Part shown: piece after piece, positions 24,469 through 37,870 of the stretch
Layout: every line of letters starts with the position of its first letter
Numbering within the stretch: position 1 is the stretch's first letter
DNA from: Mucor racemosus
Lineage: Eukaryota; Mucoromycota; Mucoromycetes; Mucorales; Mucoraceae
Length of the DNA stretch: 64,000 nt
Direction of reading: 5' to 3'
Assembly: GCA_027405735.1 (NCBI GenBank)
Contig: JAPEHQ010000006.1
Span: 2,542,001-2,606,000, forward strand
The notes under the pieces: generated by a model
The model's input: the letters and a program-made list of their open reading frames with translations, nothing else
Database searches by the model: none
What the model was told of the DNA's origin: nothing
Position numbers and translations under genes: made by a program

Positions 24469-25030
24469 TTGTTTATTTGCACTTTCCATGAACTCTGTAT
24501 ATATACCAGCTTGGTCGCTAAACTTTTCTAGTGCCACTATTATGGCTTCCCTTGACCAATAATTGATAATGCTCAATCGTTGTCGTATTCATAATCACTT
24601 GGATCCTGAATTATTCGAAGAGCAGCAGATTTTACGGTAACAGTAGCAGCTGTCATAAAATAATCTTTACAGTATTCGATCAATTTTGGACGAAAATAAG
24701 TTCATAAATATCTATAAAACTCACTCAAATCTACGATTATATTGTTTTATATGATGTATCCAAGCGCATCCCAGAGGACTGCAGCGATGATTAGATCGAA
24801 TTCTTCGGGAAAGATGAAATCCTGGGTTCTTTTTTCTTCACTTAGGTGTTTTTTGATTAGAATAGTTAGGCTGTAATTGCTTGGATGAACATTTATTGTA
24901 AATAATTTGCCTGTTTTATTGAAATAATGATAAACGGTACTGTGGATTGTGCAATTTGCCACTTCATTTAGTTGTAAAAAACGTAAATAAAGACATACTA
25001 TAAAGGTTTCGCAGTTTGTATGCACTTACA
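24469..25030 (-). pseudogene. Fragmented coding relic of unknown family
   Basis: Three protein-like pieces lie on the minus strand in order: 25025-24747 (ending FPEEFDLIIAAVLWDALGYI), about 24690-24580 (LIEYCKDYFMTAATVTVKSA, then ending in DYEYDND) and about 24560-24469 (EAIIVALEKFSDQAGIYTEF, ending at TAG). They are in different frames or separated by stops that introns do not obviously remove. I do not recognise the family; an unrecognised multi-exon gene is possible. Confidence 0.3.
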
Positions 25031-26506
25031 GATCATGTTATGAATGTTACAATTCATTGCAGTATCATTGGAATTGATAATATCGAGTAAAAATAAAGTG
25101 TTATTGAAGGGGAAATGAAAGGATGGTTACGGAATGTGCAATATTTTCATATAAATTGACTTAAAATATATGCTAATTATCATTTTTATCTTGAATTATG
25201 GCCATATACAGACATAGATTGCTTGTTATATGCTTAGTTTTTGTGCAATTTAGAAAATTGGATTCAAAATCATTAAAAAACAGTGTATTATAATACAACG
25301 AATATAATAAGCATGCTATTATGATATAATGAATATTGGTACAAAGTCTTTGTATTGATGAATACTGTAAGGCCATTTTTATAATAAGATATTATACAAG
25401 TTATTTATAAATGCATATTCATATATATTTTAAGAAAAATGATTGCATGGTATCTTAATAACGTATTTATTATTAGATATTATGTATTCTAACAAAGAGA
25501 ACAATGAAACAAATCTTGAGATTAGTGTAGTAAACATGATAAATATTTATTACGTATAGATTCCAGCAACTTAGTTATTAAAAGCATGCGGATATCAATG
25601 TAGGTAATGTTTATGTGTTCTCATCAATCTTTTCAATTGCTGTCAATACGTCTAAAATCAAATTCCCATGAAATTTGCGTTGATATCGGAGTTTTAATGT
25701 GTCCAAACCTCAAATTATATTACTCTTCAAATGGTTTTTGCTAAATGTTAAAAGTACTAATAACTAAACCTACTTATACAAAGCTTTTCATAAAATTTCA
25801 AAAGTATTACTTCATTTTTTTCTACTCGTTTTTATGCAAACGTTTCAAAATTTCATTACTATGTCGGAGTTTCAAAGTTGCGAAAGTGATACTACAGATT
25901 CTGACATGGATGTCATTTTAAATAAATATTTAATAGCAATATAAATAAAAAATGATTTAAAACACGTATATATAGGAGTATATATGTTGATCAAATGCTT
26001 TAGTAAGTTTAATTATTACTTTTAAATTACACTTGTTTGAAATATATACAAAAAAATCGATATTATATGCAAAGTTCTTCATAAATTGCAACTCCTTATT
26101 ATATCAGTCCATTTGCGGGGGGACGAGTAGGAGGGGTGGGGGATGAGCGGCCATTATGATGGTCGTTTCGGAGAGACTACAATGCTTCAAATATAAATTG
26201 ATTTTACTAAGATTTGAACGTTTACAAATAAGCAAATTTGATATTAAATGTCATTTTACGCTACAAAATTTTTAAGCCAATGTAGTTTCGTTGTTCTTCA
26301 TCTTATCAAGCCATCTACTATATCATTCACGAAGACGTTCCCTTCGGAGTAGTGACTGGGGTGTATCATTTAGCTCGTTGTAGAATGACTTTAGTTTCAA
26401 TTTTCTTCTTTGATTTTCCATTTCGAGACACAAAAAGAACAACTTTAAAACAGTTTTTTTTTTTTTTTTTCATTTCTTGTTTTCTTCAATTTTTTATTAA
26501 ATTATT
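25031..26506. other. Intergenic region upstream of the TOM20-SET fusion
   Basis: No supported gene. A 27-codon ORF near 25860 (MSEFQSCESDTTDSDMDVIL) has protein-like composition but nothing to confirm it. A G-rich island at about 26115-26150 stands out in A/T-rich surroundings. A T-run at 26453-26470 lies just before the next gene. Confidence 0.45.
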
Positions 26507-28125
26507 ATGGCTATTCAACCCAAGACAGCTGCATTGATTACTGCTGGTGTAGCAGTATCAGCCGGTATTGCATACATGGTTTATTTTGATCACAAGAGAC
26601 GCAATGATCCCAACCTCAAAAAGAAGCTCAGTAAGTTTGATATATAGTAAAGGGGGGGACCCCGGTTTTTTTTTAGTAAAATGTAACCGAACTGACATGC
26701 TTATTGTTAACTTTAGAAAAAGAAAAGAAGAAGGCTCAAAAGGAATTGAAAAAGGCCGAGGAAGAGGTCAAGTCAACTGTTCTTCAAGTCATTGAACAAG
26801 TTATGAATGCCGCTGAAAAAGAACCTTTACCTTCTACCCCAGAGGCTAAGGAAAAATATTTCATGGAACAAGTTGCTGCAGGTGAAAGTCTTTGTAACAG
26901 AGGTAAGCTTTTCAATGAATTGTTAAAATGGCACCCATGTTTACACAATTTTTTTTTTCAGGCGAGGCATTCTATAATGATGCTGTTTTACCTTTCTATT
27001 TGGCTTTGAGAGTATATCCTGCTCCCATGGAATTGATCATGATCTATCAAAAGACTGTCCCTGAACCAGTTTTCCAAATGGTTATTAATATTATGGCTCT
27101 TGATGTAAGTATTTGTGGTAACTTTTTGGGGGTATTAAAATGGGGAATCTAATTTTGTTCTATAGCAACAAAAGCGTCAAAACTTGTTCTATGAAAAGTT
27201 CCCTGCCAAGGAAACTAATGTCAAGTTGGCTGAATTACCCGCTGGTGTCAATGCCGAAGGTACTCCCATTGTCCGTCGTTCTCTTGCTGCTGACAAGGAC
27301 ATTACTGAAGGTGAAGTCATCTATTCCGAACGTCCTCTCGTCTCTGCATTGTATCCTGAATTAGAAGGATCTCATTGTAATTTCTGTTTGAAGCCTGTTA
27401 ATGCTGAAAACAAGGTGGAATGTCCCAAGTGTGATTTAGTTGCTTTCTGTAGCGAAGATTGTCGTTCAAGCGCTGATACTGATTATCATCAATATCTCTG
27501 TTCTCATAACAAATCTACCGAGATCAAGGAAGCTGATGAAGCTGAGGAGAAGAATGTTGCTTTAGAATTCCATGAAAACTCCAAGGCTAGCAATACAAAG
27601 TACCCTTATATGATTGCTCGTTTCTTGTCTGCTATGGTTGCTGAAGAATTAAGCAAGCAAAAGTCCGAAGAAACTGTTGGTGAAACCACCTTTGGTGCTT
27701 GGGATCATGTTGACCGTTTCAGATATTTGGAAACTACCGCTAGTGCTGAATCTACTGCTGAAATCTCCATGTTGAAGCAAGTTCTCGGCCCCAAGGTTCA
27801 AGGTATTAGTGAATTTTTGTCTGATGAGATCTATTTGATGCTCAAGGGTAAGATGTTGTACAATGCTTATGGTATTCCTGCTTCAGCAGAGGAAACTGAA
27901 GTTCGTGCCTCTGATGAACATGTGAGATCTACTGATGCCAATGCTAAATATATTGGTGCTGGTCTTTACAAGATCTCTACTTATATCGGTCAATCTGATG
28001 ATAACGCTAATGTCAAGTTGACCTTTGAGAATGATACTCTTTCAGTTATTGCCCTCAAGGATATCAAGAAGGATGAAGAACTCCTTGCTTCTTACACTTT
28101 ACCGGTCCCCAAGAAGGCAAACTAA
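26507..28125 (+). CDS. TOM20 receptor domain fused to MYND finger and SET-like domain
   Basis: Exons 26507-26630, 26717-26902, 26962-27104 and 27166-28125 give one 470-residue frame. Residues 1-151 are a complete TOM20: anchor AALITAGVAVSAGIAYMVYF, charged linker, AKEKYFMEQVAAGESLC and FYLALRVYPAPMELIMIYQKT. From 152 an SMYD-like SET region begins (RRSLAADKDITEGEVIYSER). It is interrupted by a MYND zinc finger (about 222-263) with all eight ligands (CNFC, CPKC, CSEDC, HQYLC). The C-terminal SET part has GAGLYKISTYIGQSDDNANV where methyltransferases have the NHSC motif, then a retained KKDEELLASY. So it is probably an outer-membrane protein with a cytosolic, likely catalytically weak or dead, SET-like module. 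Splice sites are canonical and phases close; nothing suggests two genes. Confidence 0.88.
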
Positions 28126-28271
28126 ATTAGTTTCATTTTTTGATCCCCCATCCCTCTACCCTCTCAATTTTTTTCCTTTTCCCATCGTGTTTTTATACTT
28201 TTTCCTACATATTTTTGTCAAAATTATAATAAAACAAAATAGATTCTTGTACAGTACAATTTATTCTTTAT

Positions 28272-28306
<35 letters not shown>

Positions 28307-28594
28307 TTTTCTCAGTTTCAGACGATTTCTCGTAACGTAAGAATGAAAAACATATACTTTTCTTGCATGGAAAACATTGCTGAAGATGTCAGCTTCAACG
28401 TGATATTTTTTGTTTTGAAATATAATGCTAAAAAGTCCATATTTGAGCTTGCCAAAGATTTCCTATATAATTTTGATTTTTGGTTATTTTGAGATCAGCC
28501 ATTAATCAGAGTCATGAAATTAGTCGCTGCGACGCACAATAAGCCCATGAATTAATTATTTTCATTATACAAACCCTTTCTTTTTCATAGTATA
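28126..28594. other. 3' region of the fusion gene and spacer
   Basis: Contains potential polyadenylation signals (AATAAAA near 28229) and a run of about 30 T residues near 28272-28303. No separate gene supported; the 155-codon ORF 28025-28492 is a frame shadow running into this T-tract. Confidence 0.6.
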
Positions 28595-29532
28595 ATGTAA
28601 GCTCTTTAATATTTCTACTGAAATCATTGTTATTCATTGTTTAATAGGGCTGATTATTGGGTTTCTCAACAAAGACACTGGTGTAAATATTGTAAAAAAT
28701 ACGTCGCTAATAATAAACCTGTAAGTGTCAATACACTTTATATATATATATATATATATTCAAGCTAACTAATTCAATTATCTAGTCCATTCAACTACAT
28801 GAAAATGGTAGATCTCATAAAGATGAAGTTGAAAGATTCTTACGTGGAGTTTACCAAAAGGGAAGAAAAGACCAAGAAGATGCAGAAAGTGTGCGTCGTG
28901 AATTAGCACGTATTGAACAGGTAATGTGTGCCAAACTTGAAAGTCCTTGCATCGCATCAAGAGCAATATGCTAACACCTTTACAACCCCCTTATAATCTA
29001 TTTTTGTATCTAGGCAGCATTAAATTCTGTAGGCATTCAAGATAGATATAAATCACCTTCTGGATCAAGTAGTGCAGATAAGCCAGTTCGAAAAGCTACT
29101 GAATATTATGTTAGCCCAAATGTCCCCACTATTGAAGAACTTCGTCAACAATCAGAGCTTGAAAAGACAAAAGTACAAGGACGTGAAGAATGGGCAGTCA
29201 ATAAAGAGATTGCTAAAGTGGGTGAATGGGAGACAGTAGTTTCAAAACCTGCAGCCAATTCAATAATCGATGTCGATGGCAATAAAAATGAACGAAAAAA
29301 TGCTGATTCAACTGCAACGCACGACCAAGGTGCAGAATTTCAAGACGATGATGAGGATCAAGAAGATTTACATCATTTTAAGATCAAAGAAAAAGAATAT
29401 CCTGCAGATTTAGATATTTTACCTGATCAAGGTCAAGGTATTGAAGAATTGACATTTAAAAAGAGAAAATTAGGTAGTGATTCTACTACATTTAAATCAA
29501 GAAAGAAGAAATCACTTCGCAAGAAGGATTAA
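28595..29532 (+). CDS. WBP4/FBP21-like splicing factor with U1-type zinc finger
   Basis: Spliceosome-associated matrin-type zinc-finger protein. Exons 28595-28596, 28648-28720, 28786-28920 and 29014-29532 give 242 residues. The protein begins MADYWVSQQRHWCKYCKKYV, the hallmark N-terminus of WBP4, with C-x2-C (CKYC) and H-x5-H (HENGRSH) ligands across the second intron. A charged helix and a Lys-rich tail with nuclear-localisation character follow. No WW domains are seen, unlike animal WBP4. To obtain the conserved MADYW start, the initiator codon must be split AT|G by a 51-base intron; no other in-frame ATG precedes the finger. A TA microsatellite lies in the second intron. Confidence 0.85.
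28739..28760. repeat. (TA)n microsatellite in a WBP4-like gene intron
   Basis: About ten TA units within the intron 28721-28785. Confidence 0.9.
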
Positions 29533-29853
29533 TTGTGTTACATGACATCCAAAAAATCATCAAAAAAAGGGTCCTTGATAAGTTCTCCTAGCTTGCTCCT
29601 TTTAATCAATACTATTAGATACGCAACTCCCTTGATTTTCTTTTTTAACACTGATTTACTTTACATCTTATCAGGTGCATTTTGTATTATAAATTGCTTT
29701 ATTTGATGATTTTCCCCTTTTATATCTATTATTTCGAATGTGTTTCTCCCTCTATTATCAATTCATAAAAGAAGGGAGATGTAGTCTATCGTTTAAATGT
29801 ACAGAAAAATAAGCGAGACAAGCTATTCGACCATGTGATTTCTTGTTTGATAT

Positions 29854-29923
<70 letters not shown>

Positions 29924-30100
29924 AAACATCTGGAAGCAACAGTTTGGTGATCATATAATCATGATGAAGATTTCTTTCTTATTGGTTTGGTATTACATTT
30001 CTGTTACTTTTTTCCTAGACATATTTAAGTTTATCTCCTTTTAGTTTAATAATATTTTGCATTTCTTTTTCTTTCTCTCTTTTTTTTTTAATATTACAAA
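29533..30100. repeat. Intergenic spacer with (TG)n microsatellite
   Basis: Holds an uninterrupted TG dinucleotide run of about 58 bases (29858-29917), followed by an A-run. T-rich sequence precedes the kinase start. The ORF 29835-30044 is a by-product of the microsatellite. Confidence 0.85.
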
Positions 30101-32465
<2,365 letters not shown>

Positions 32466-32568
32466 TTATAATAAAGCATCGATACTTTGTTGATCATATT
32501 TATATCTTATTTATGCTTGAATTGGAGGATGGGGGCATTAAATCATTGATTTTGCATTAAAAAAGGGG

Positions 32569-32595
32569 CCTCGGCGGGATTTAAAGTTGCCGAGG
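32569..32595. other. Short perfect hairpin downstream of the kinase gene
   Basis: CCTCGGC and GCCGAGG are separated by 13 bases, a 7-bp G/C stem about 100 bases after the kinase stop, followed by another CCGAGG. It stands out in A/T-rich DNA; function unknown. Confidence 0.5.
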
Positions 32596-33645
32596 TTCCG
32601 AGGTCCTCCAAATCTTCGAAAATGATGTTTTTAAAAAAAAATCGATATTTTCTCTAAAAAGTCAATAATAATTATAACTTGTACCACTAATCAACATGAT
32701 AGTACTCAATTAGCCACATCTGATGGTAGTATCTGTTTTGAAGTTTTTGTCAGAAAAATTTGCTACAAATCCAATATTAAAAAAACCCGTTTTTGGGGGA
32801 AAAGTCAAAATTAACAAAAAGAAATCTGCAATTAAACGTTAAAATATGATAAGATAAAGCTTTACGGTCATTTGATATTACTATATATCTTAGTAAAAAG
32901 CTGCGTTTTCGGGGTAAAAAATTGATATTTTGCTAAACTTGATGTTTTCCCTTACATCTATACAGGTTCGAGAGGGTCCAAAAAATCGATCTGAAAAAAA
33001 TTTCAAAAATGCATTAAATAGTATCTATTCAAAGGGAGGATTCGTTTGGTATACTTCTGCACGCTCAAAAATGTCTGTACGCATCAAAATGCGCTCTTTT
33101 AAGTGATGTTTATATGTAGTAATTGGTGAAACAACAACGTCTAAATGCACGATTCTTCAGAAATAAATGATCCTTACTACTTTTAACACTTTGTTTGGAT
33201 GGAACTGATGCTGCGATATTATTATTTCTGATTGTTGTAGTTTAATCTAATATTGGAAGCAAAAAAATAGGTATTGTAGCGTTTTTATGAAAAAAGTGCT
33301 AAAACATGATTTTTGGTGTTTCACATTGGAAATCATGTATTTGGACACTAAATATTCTGGTTGACTATTTGAATTAAATGTTCTATAGCTAGCCAATATA
33401 TATAATTCAAATTTTTAGGTTTCCTGATGGAATTACTCGTAAAACTAGCACTATTAAGTTGTGAACGCAACTTAGAAATTCTAAAATATGATTGTTAAAA
33501 TATTTTTTTCTACATTATCTAGACTGTGTATTGCACAGTTTTAATTGTGTATTTTTTCTAACACTTTTATTTCAGCCTGACATTTTTTGTTTTGATATTC
33601 TCCAAGAAATTTTGAAAGATTGAATAGGACGCAAGTTTGAATAAC

Positions 33646-33914
33646 ACAAATATGAGCTGATTAGTCGAGATGAAATTTATAATGAAATCCCATTTCTGTC
33701 CGGACCGAGAACTGATCGAGACGCACTAGATTTCCCAACTCCTCCACATCCAATACAACCAGCCTATTCAAAATTCGCCAATGGGCATATGGACCATCTG
33801 AAAGGAAGCAGATTTGTAAATCCTCCTCTTTTTCCACTAGTTAGGCAAGTATTAGAACATACAAAAAGATGGATGATTGCATCTATCTCAACATCGATGT
33901 ATACAACAAGATGA
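33646..33914 (+). pseudogene. Coding-like fragment, unknown
   Basis: An open frame of about 88 codons without a plausible start encodes EIPFLSGPRTDRDALDFPTP and HPIQPAYSKFANGHMDHLKG, with protein-like proline and charged content and higher GC than its surroundings. No family recognised. It may be an exon of a lost gene or of a transposon. Confidence 0.3.
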
Positions 33915-34124
33915 ATAGATATGATGGATTCATCCATTTTATGATGAGATGAATGCTACATTTATAGACCGATGCTAATGATTATATTTTTTCTCTTTTT
34001 TATATAACATTTCAATAATATTTTACAACATTTTCAACATACAACATATAAACAACTTTTAATTACACTCTACAATCCATTACGATTTTACTTTTTTACT
34101 CTTATCAATTATGGATATACAGTT

Positions 34125-34889
34125 ATGGGTCGTGTTATTCGTGCTCAGAGAAAGGGTGCCGGATCTATTTTCCGCTCCCACACCGTTGGCCGTAAGGGTG
34201 CCGCCAAGTTGAGAGTTTTCGACTTTGCTGAGCGTCACGGTTATGTTCGTGGTATTGTCAAGGATATCGTTCACGATCCTGGAAGAGGTGCTCCTCTTGC
34301 CAAGGTTGTCTTCCGTGATCCCTACAAGTACAAGCTCCGTACTGAAACTTTCATCGCCACTGAAGGTATGTACACTGGTCAATTCATCTATGCCGGTAAG
34401 AAGGCTACCTTGAACATTGGTAATGTCATGCCTTTGGCTTCTATGCCCGAAGGTACCGTTATCTGTAACGTTGAAGAAAAGGTTGGTGATCGTGGATCCA
34501 TTGCCCGTACCTCTGGTAACTACGCTACCGTTATTGGTCATGGTGATGATGGTAAGACCCGTATTCGTCTTCCCTCTGGTTCCAAGAAGGTCATTCCCTC
34601 TACCTCTCGTGCCGTCATTGGTATCGTTGCTGGTGGTGGTCGTATCGATAAGCCTCTCTTGAAGGCTGGTCGTGCTTTCCACAAGTACAGAGTCAAGCGT
34701 AACAGCTGGCCCAAGACTCGTGGTGTTGCTATGAACCCCGTTGACCATCCTCACGGTGGTGGTAACCATCAACATATTGGTAAGGCCTCTACTATGGCTC
34801 GTGATTCACCTGCTGGTCAAAAGGTTGGTTTGATTGCTGCTCGTCGTACTGGTCTCCTCCGTGGTACCAAGAAGATCAAGGATGCTTAA
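34125..34889 (+). CDS. RPL2: 60S ribosomal protein uL2 (L2, animal L8)
   Basis: Core large-subunit protein near the peptidyl-transferase centre. A single uninterrupted exon encodes 254 residues, the usual length. The start [11 protein letters not shown] and the conserved [17 protein letters not shown] loop near residue 205-221 (containing the functionally important His) are intact, as is the C-terminus [11 protein letters not shown]. Codon use is strongly biased to C-ending codons, unlike the neighbouring genes, as expected for high expression. An AATAAA follows at 34942-34947. The 231-codon ORF on the opposite strand is a shadow. Confidence 0.98.
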   Translation: MGRVIRAQRKGAGSIFRSHTVGRKGAAKLRVFDFAERHGYVRGIVKDIVHDPGRGAPLAKVVFRDPYKYKLRTETFIATEGMYTGQFIYAGKKATLNIGNVMPLASMPEGTVICNVEEKVGDRGSIARTSGNYATVIGHGDDGKTRIRLPSGSKKVIPSTSRAVIGIVAGGGRIDKPLLKAGRAFHKYRVKRNSWPKTRGVAMNPVDHPHGGGNHQHIGKASTMARDSPAGQKVGLIAARRTGLLRGTKKIKDA

Positions 34890-35049
34890 ATCTTTTAAAT
34901 TTCTACTACTACTACTACTACTATGTCTCTGTTTTTTCGAGAATAAAAACGACACAAACATACATACACAAAATATATACAATTTTATTATAGAATTATT
35001 AAATGTTGGGATTTTTTATTATGTGAATTATTAAGGAAATTAGAGGATT

Positions 35050-35706
35050 TTAAAGTGTAAGCATCTTTCCAAAACGAAGACCCGCTACAGCTAATCCAAC
35101 AACTTTAACTGTTTCAAATCCAACATAAGCACGATGAGCTTTAGGAAATTGTTCATCTTCATGACTAGTACGATCAATTTGCTTTGCCTTTTTGTTTAAT
35201 ATTGGAAGTAAATAAACAGCTTGAATAGCAGTTACAGTAACTGGAATCCAGATTGATTTAGCAAGATAACCATCTACAAATCCATTATTATCAATAATTC
35301 TCTTGCGCCATTCACAGTACAGATCTAAACCGAGAACACCAACCATAATCTACATGAAATGTTTATATTATAAATTGTGTAACAGCTTGTCATGTCAAAC
35401 AATTCTTACCTCGATCTTATTAAGCCAGTTAAAGCGTTGTCTTCCACAATCCAACTTTTGTTGATCGCTCAAATGTGGTGATTGCAAAAAGAGTGGTGTC
35501 TCCAAAAAACTTAAATTAAGTGTTGTAGCGAACCAGTAAGTATTTACAATGGCTAAATATAATGTCAAGTCTCTTAAAGACGCCTTTTGCCATAACTTTT
35601 TGTGCAAAATGACTTCGATAGCAACTGAAGGAACCAAAACTTTGGCAGCTGAAAGTGGATCTTCCAAGAATCGAGCACAGCTATTTGAGAAAGAAGTATT
35701 CGGCAT
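35050..35706 (-). CDS. Multi-pass membrane protein of unknown function
   Basis: Exons 35706-35410 and 35349-35050 give 198 residues. Hydrophobic segments appear near residues 20-35 (VLVPSVAIEVIL), 47-67 (LTLYLAIVNTYWFATTLNLS), 130-150 (IWIPVTVTAIQAVYLLPIL) and 175-195 (VKVVGLAVAGLRFG), suggesting 3-4 membrane passes. Charged loops include DRTSHEDEQFPKAHRAYVGF. No signal peptide is evident. I do not recognise a named family. The two exons join in phase 0 at NKIE|IMVG with canonical sites. It converges on uL2 with 160 bases between stops. Confidence 0.7.
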
Positions 35707-36049
35707 TTTGTAATATAAAATTAATATAGGAGATGAAAGAGAACGTTACTTGGCTTGAATACAGAGAATCGCAAATGTATTCATTTTTAAGACGGAAAAT
35801 AATTATTCTTTGTTTACTTCTCTAATAAACCCGAAAGTTTATACTTTTCTTTTGATATTTACCTAGTAAAATTCTTTTATCTGAGAATTCAATATTTTTA
35901 TTATTTATACTAATAATCCGTACAAAAAGAATATACATTCACTTTATAAAATTCCATCTAGTTTGATTAACGTTGCATTATATAGTTATCGAACTTTATC
36001 AACTTGATCTGATACTCCTAAAAAAACATACGGTACAATCCATAAGTTT
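35707..36049. other. Spacer, nothing recognised
   Basis: A/T-rich upstream region of the membrane-protein gene. Its end (about 35930-36049) resembles the sequence before repeat A copy 5 at 51570-51640 (TTTCATCTAGTTTGATTAA-like text), so repeat A may extend further here. Confidence 0.4.
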
Positions 36050-37870
36050 TGTAGTTACCTGCTTCAGCAAAATTTGAATTTTCATAGTTTTCAATCTTCA
36101 AAATCAGAGCATGCCCTCTTTTCTATAACTAACCTCATACTAAGCTCTTTTTAGAATATACCTTAGACAATGCTGAACAGATATAAATTGGTTTCATTAT
36201 GCTACCTATTCCTAAATTTATTCTATGTTTCACGAAAGATTCGAAAACGGGTAAAATCCACTGCTTTTTCCTTGAAAACTGCGTCTCACTTTTCATCCCT
36301 GCCTTACTTTTTTTTTCACTAAAGAAAACCAAGAACAAATTATATGCCAATGTACCTGAGATGATCAGCTTTAATACAAAAACAAGTATCCAGAAATATC
36401 TTATTCCTTGCAGTTGATATGACTTTTTCAATATTAAAGTTTCAGATTTTTGCAGGTATTTCACTGCTAAAATTAAAAACTTTGAGCCTTCATATCTGTG
36501 CAAAAAATTAAGCTATACTAATAGCTTTTAATAATAAAACTTACTTATTTTAAAGTGCTATATATTATATTTCAGTACGAAGAAATTCTGAACACTTTTA
36601 TTTTTTTTTTCATTTTTTTGAAATTTTTGCAGTAGATTTCAAAATATTGGTTAAACTGAACAGCATTTTTTTTACATTCATGTCATCGACCTCGTTGAGC
36701 TCTCTCGGACCCAATTTAGGTTTTTTAAAAATATTGATTTTTCGTGGAGATATTCTCAAAAATGTGTACAAAGAGATACTTTCGCTTCTAGCTTCCATTT
36801 CTCCCCTATATACCCTCATCCTAAATTCTGAATTTGAAAAAAAATTGACAAAATCACGCTTTCTCTACGAAAAATGCAGTTAGAAGATTCAAAAATTACT
36901 TGATCGATAGCTAATTTTTTTGTGCATTATCTCCATTACTTATATTTAAATTATGCTTATAAAAAGTGATGGGTATCTTCAAGAAACCTTCAAAACTTCA
37001 ATTGCATTTTACGCAAAATTTAATGTGAAGAATTTGTTTAGATTTTACTTAGATAGATGCAGAATTTATAACTGTACAAATACCATTTAATACACTAGGT
37101 CGACTTGCTTTGCCGTTCATGAGCATTTAAACGAATTTGTTTTTTGACCATTTTCTGATCGATTTTACAACAAATTGATTTAGAACTCAGTTATTATAGG
37201 TTTAAGCTGTAAGGTGCACTATTATTTTGATTATCTCGACAAAAAATCAATATTTTTCGCTGAAACAAAAATTGTTGAGTAGCTTTCAGTTGGATCTATC
37301 TTGTGAATACAAAAAATTATTATCTCAATTTAGGTGCTCAATATTTTATAATCAATTTCAGGTCAATTTTGGTTAATGTTTGGCCAGTACACTTATATTC
37401 TGATATTAACATTTCTGTTATTTTCTAAAAGATATCAGTGCCCTATAGAGTGAAGGTGCATTTTTGTTAAATATTCTACGTAAGTTTATTCAATATTGGG
37501 TGAAAGCTGATTTATCGAGACTTTATAAATTAAAATCAACGTAAAAAGTACCGTTTATTAGAATGAATTAAATATGGGTTTATATAGTTATTGGAATTGT
37601 ATGATAAGATCTAATGGACAGGGATCCATTAGATGTGACAATAGATATTATTATTAATGTGTATGAATATAACATGTTATGTTTCAGTGGTAATATTGCT
37701 ATAAGTTATGTTTCATTGTTAGTTCCTGGGTGACAGGAACCAGTTACTGGAGAGATAAGATCTGCTAGATTTGTCGGAGATCTTCTATATATCGAATGTT
37801 GTAATTCTGATAGATCAAAAGCATTCGAAACCCACTTAAAAACCACCTGAATACCTACTTTTTACAATCC
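36050..37870 (-). repeat. Repeat A, copy 4, interrupted by a solo LTR
   Basis: Collinear with copies 2 and 5 in inverse orientation. The extended part continues across 37150-37507 and resumes at 37818, with a 310-bp LTR between. Comparing with 6150-6165 shows the uninterrupted version of the site. Confidence 0.8.
37508..37817 (+). mobile_element. Solo LTR (310 bp) with 5-bp target duplication AAAGC
   Basis: Begins TGATTTATCGAG and ends GATAGATCA, so it has TG...CA ends. It is flanked by AAAGC at 37503-37507 and 37818-37822. The unoccupied site exists in repeat A copy 2 near 6153, which confirms insertion. It contains a TATA-like GGGTTTATATAG. The sequence differs from the LTR of the intact element at 38.3 kb, so it is another family. 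A diverged relative may start at 59372. Confidence 0.85.

Larger units (their letters stand above)
32466..34124. other. Intergenic region between kinase and uL2
   Basis: Contains a short GC-rich hairpin (32569-32595), A/T-rich sequence resembling but not aligning to repeat C, and a coding-like fragment (33646-33914). An ATG at 34111 lies 14 bases upstream of, and out of frame with, the uL2 start. It may be removed if a leader intron ends at AG 34121-34122. Confidence 0.5.

Noticed and set aside
28025..28492. 155-codon ORF overlapping the end of the TOM20-SET fusion
   Set aside because: Alternative frame of the SET exon running into a poly-T tract (Phe run).
29835..30044. ORF containing a Cys-Val run
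   Set aside because: Produced by the (TG)n microsatellite.
34080..34775. 231-codon ORF antisense to uL2
   Set aside because: A shadow of strongly biased ribosomal codons; the translation is Thr/Asn/Gly-rich with no protein-like motifs.
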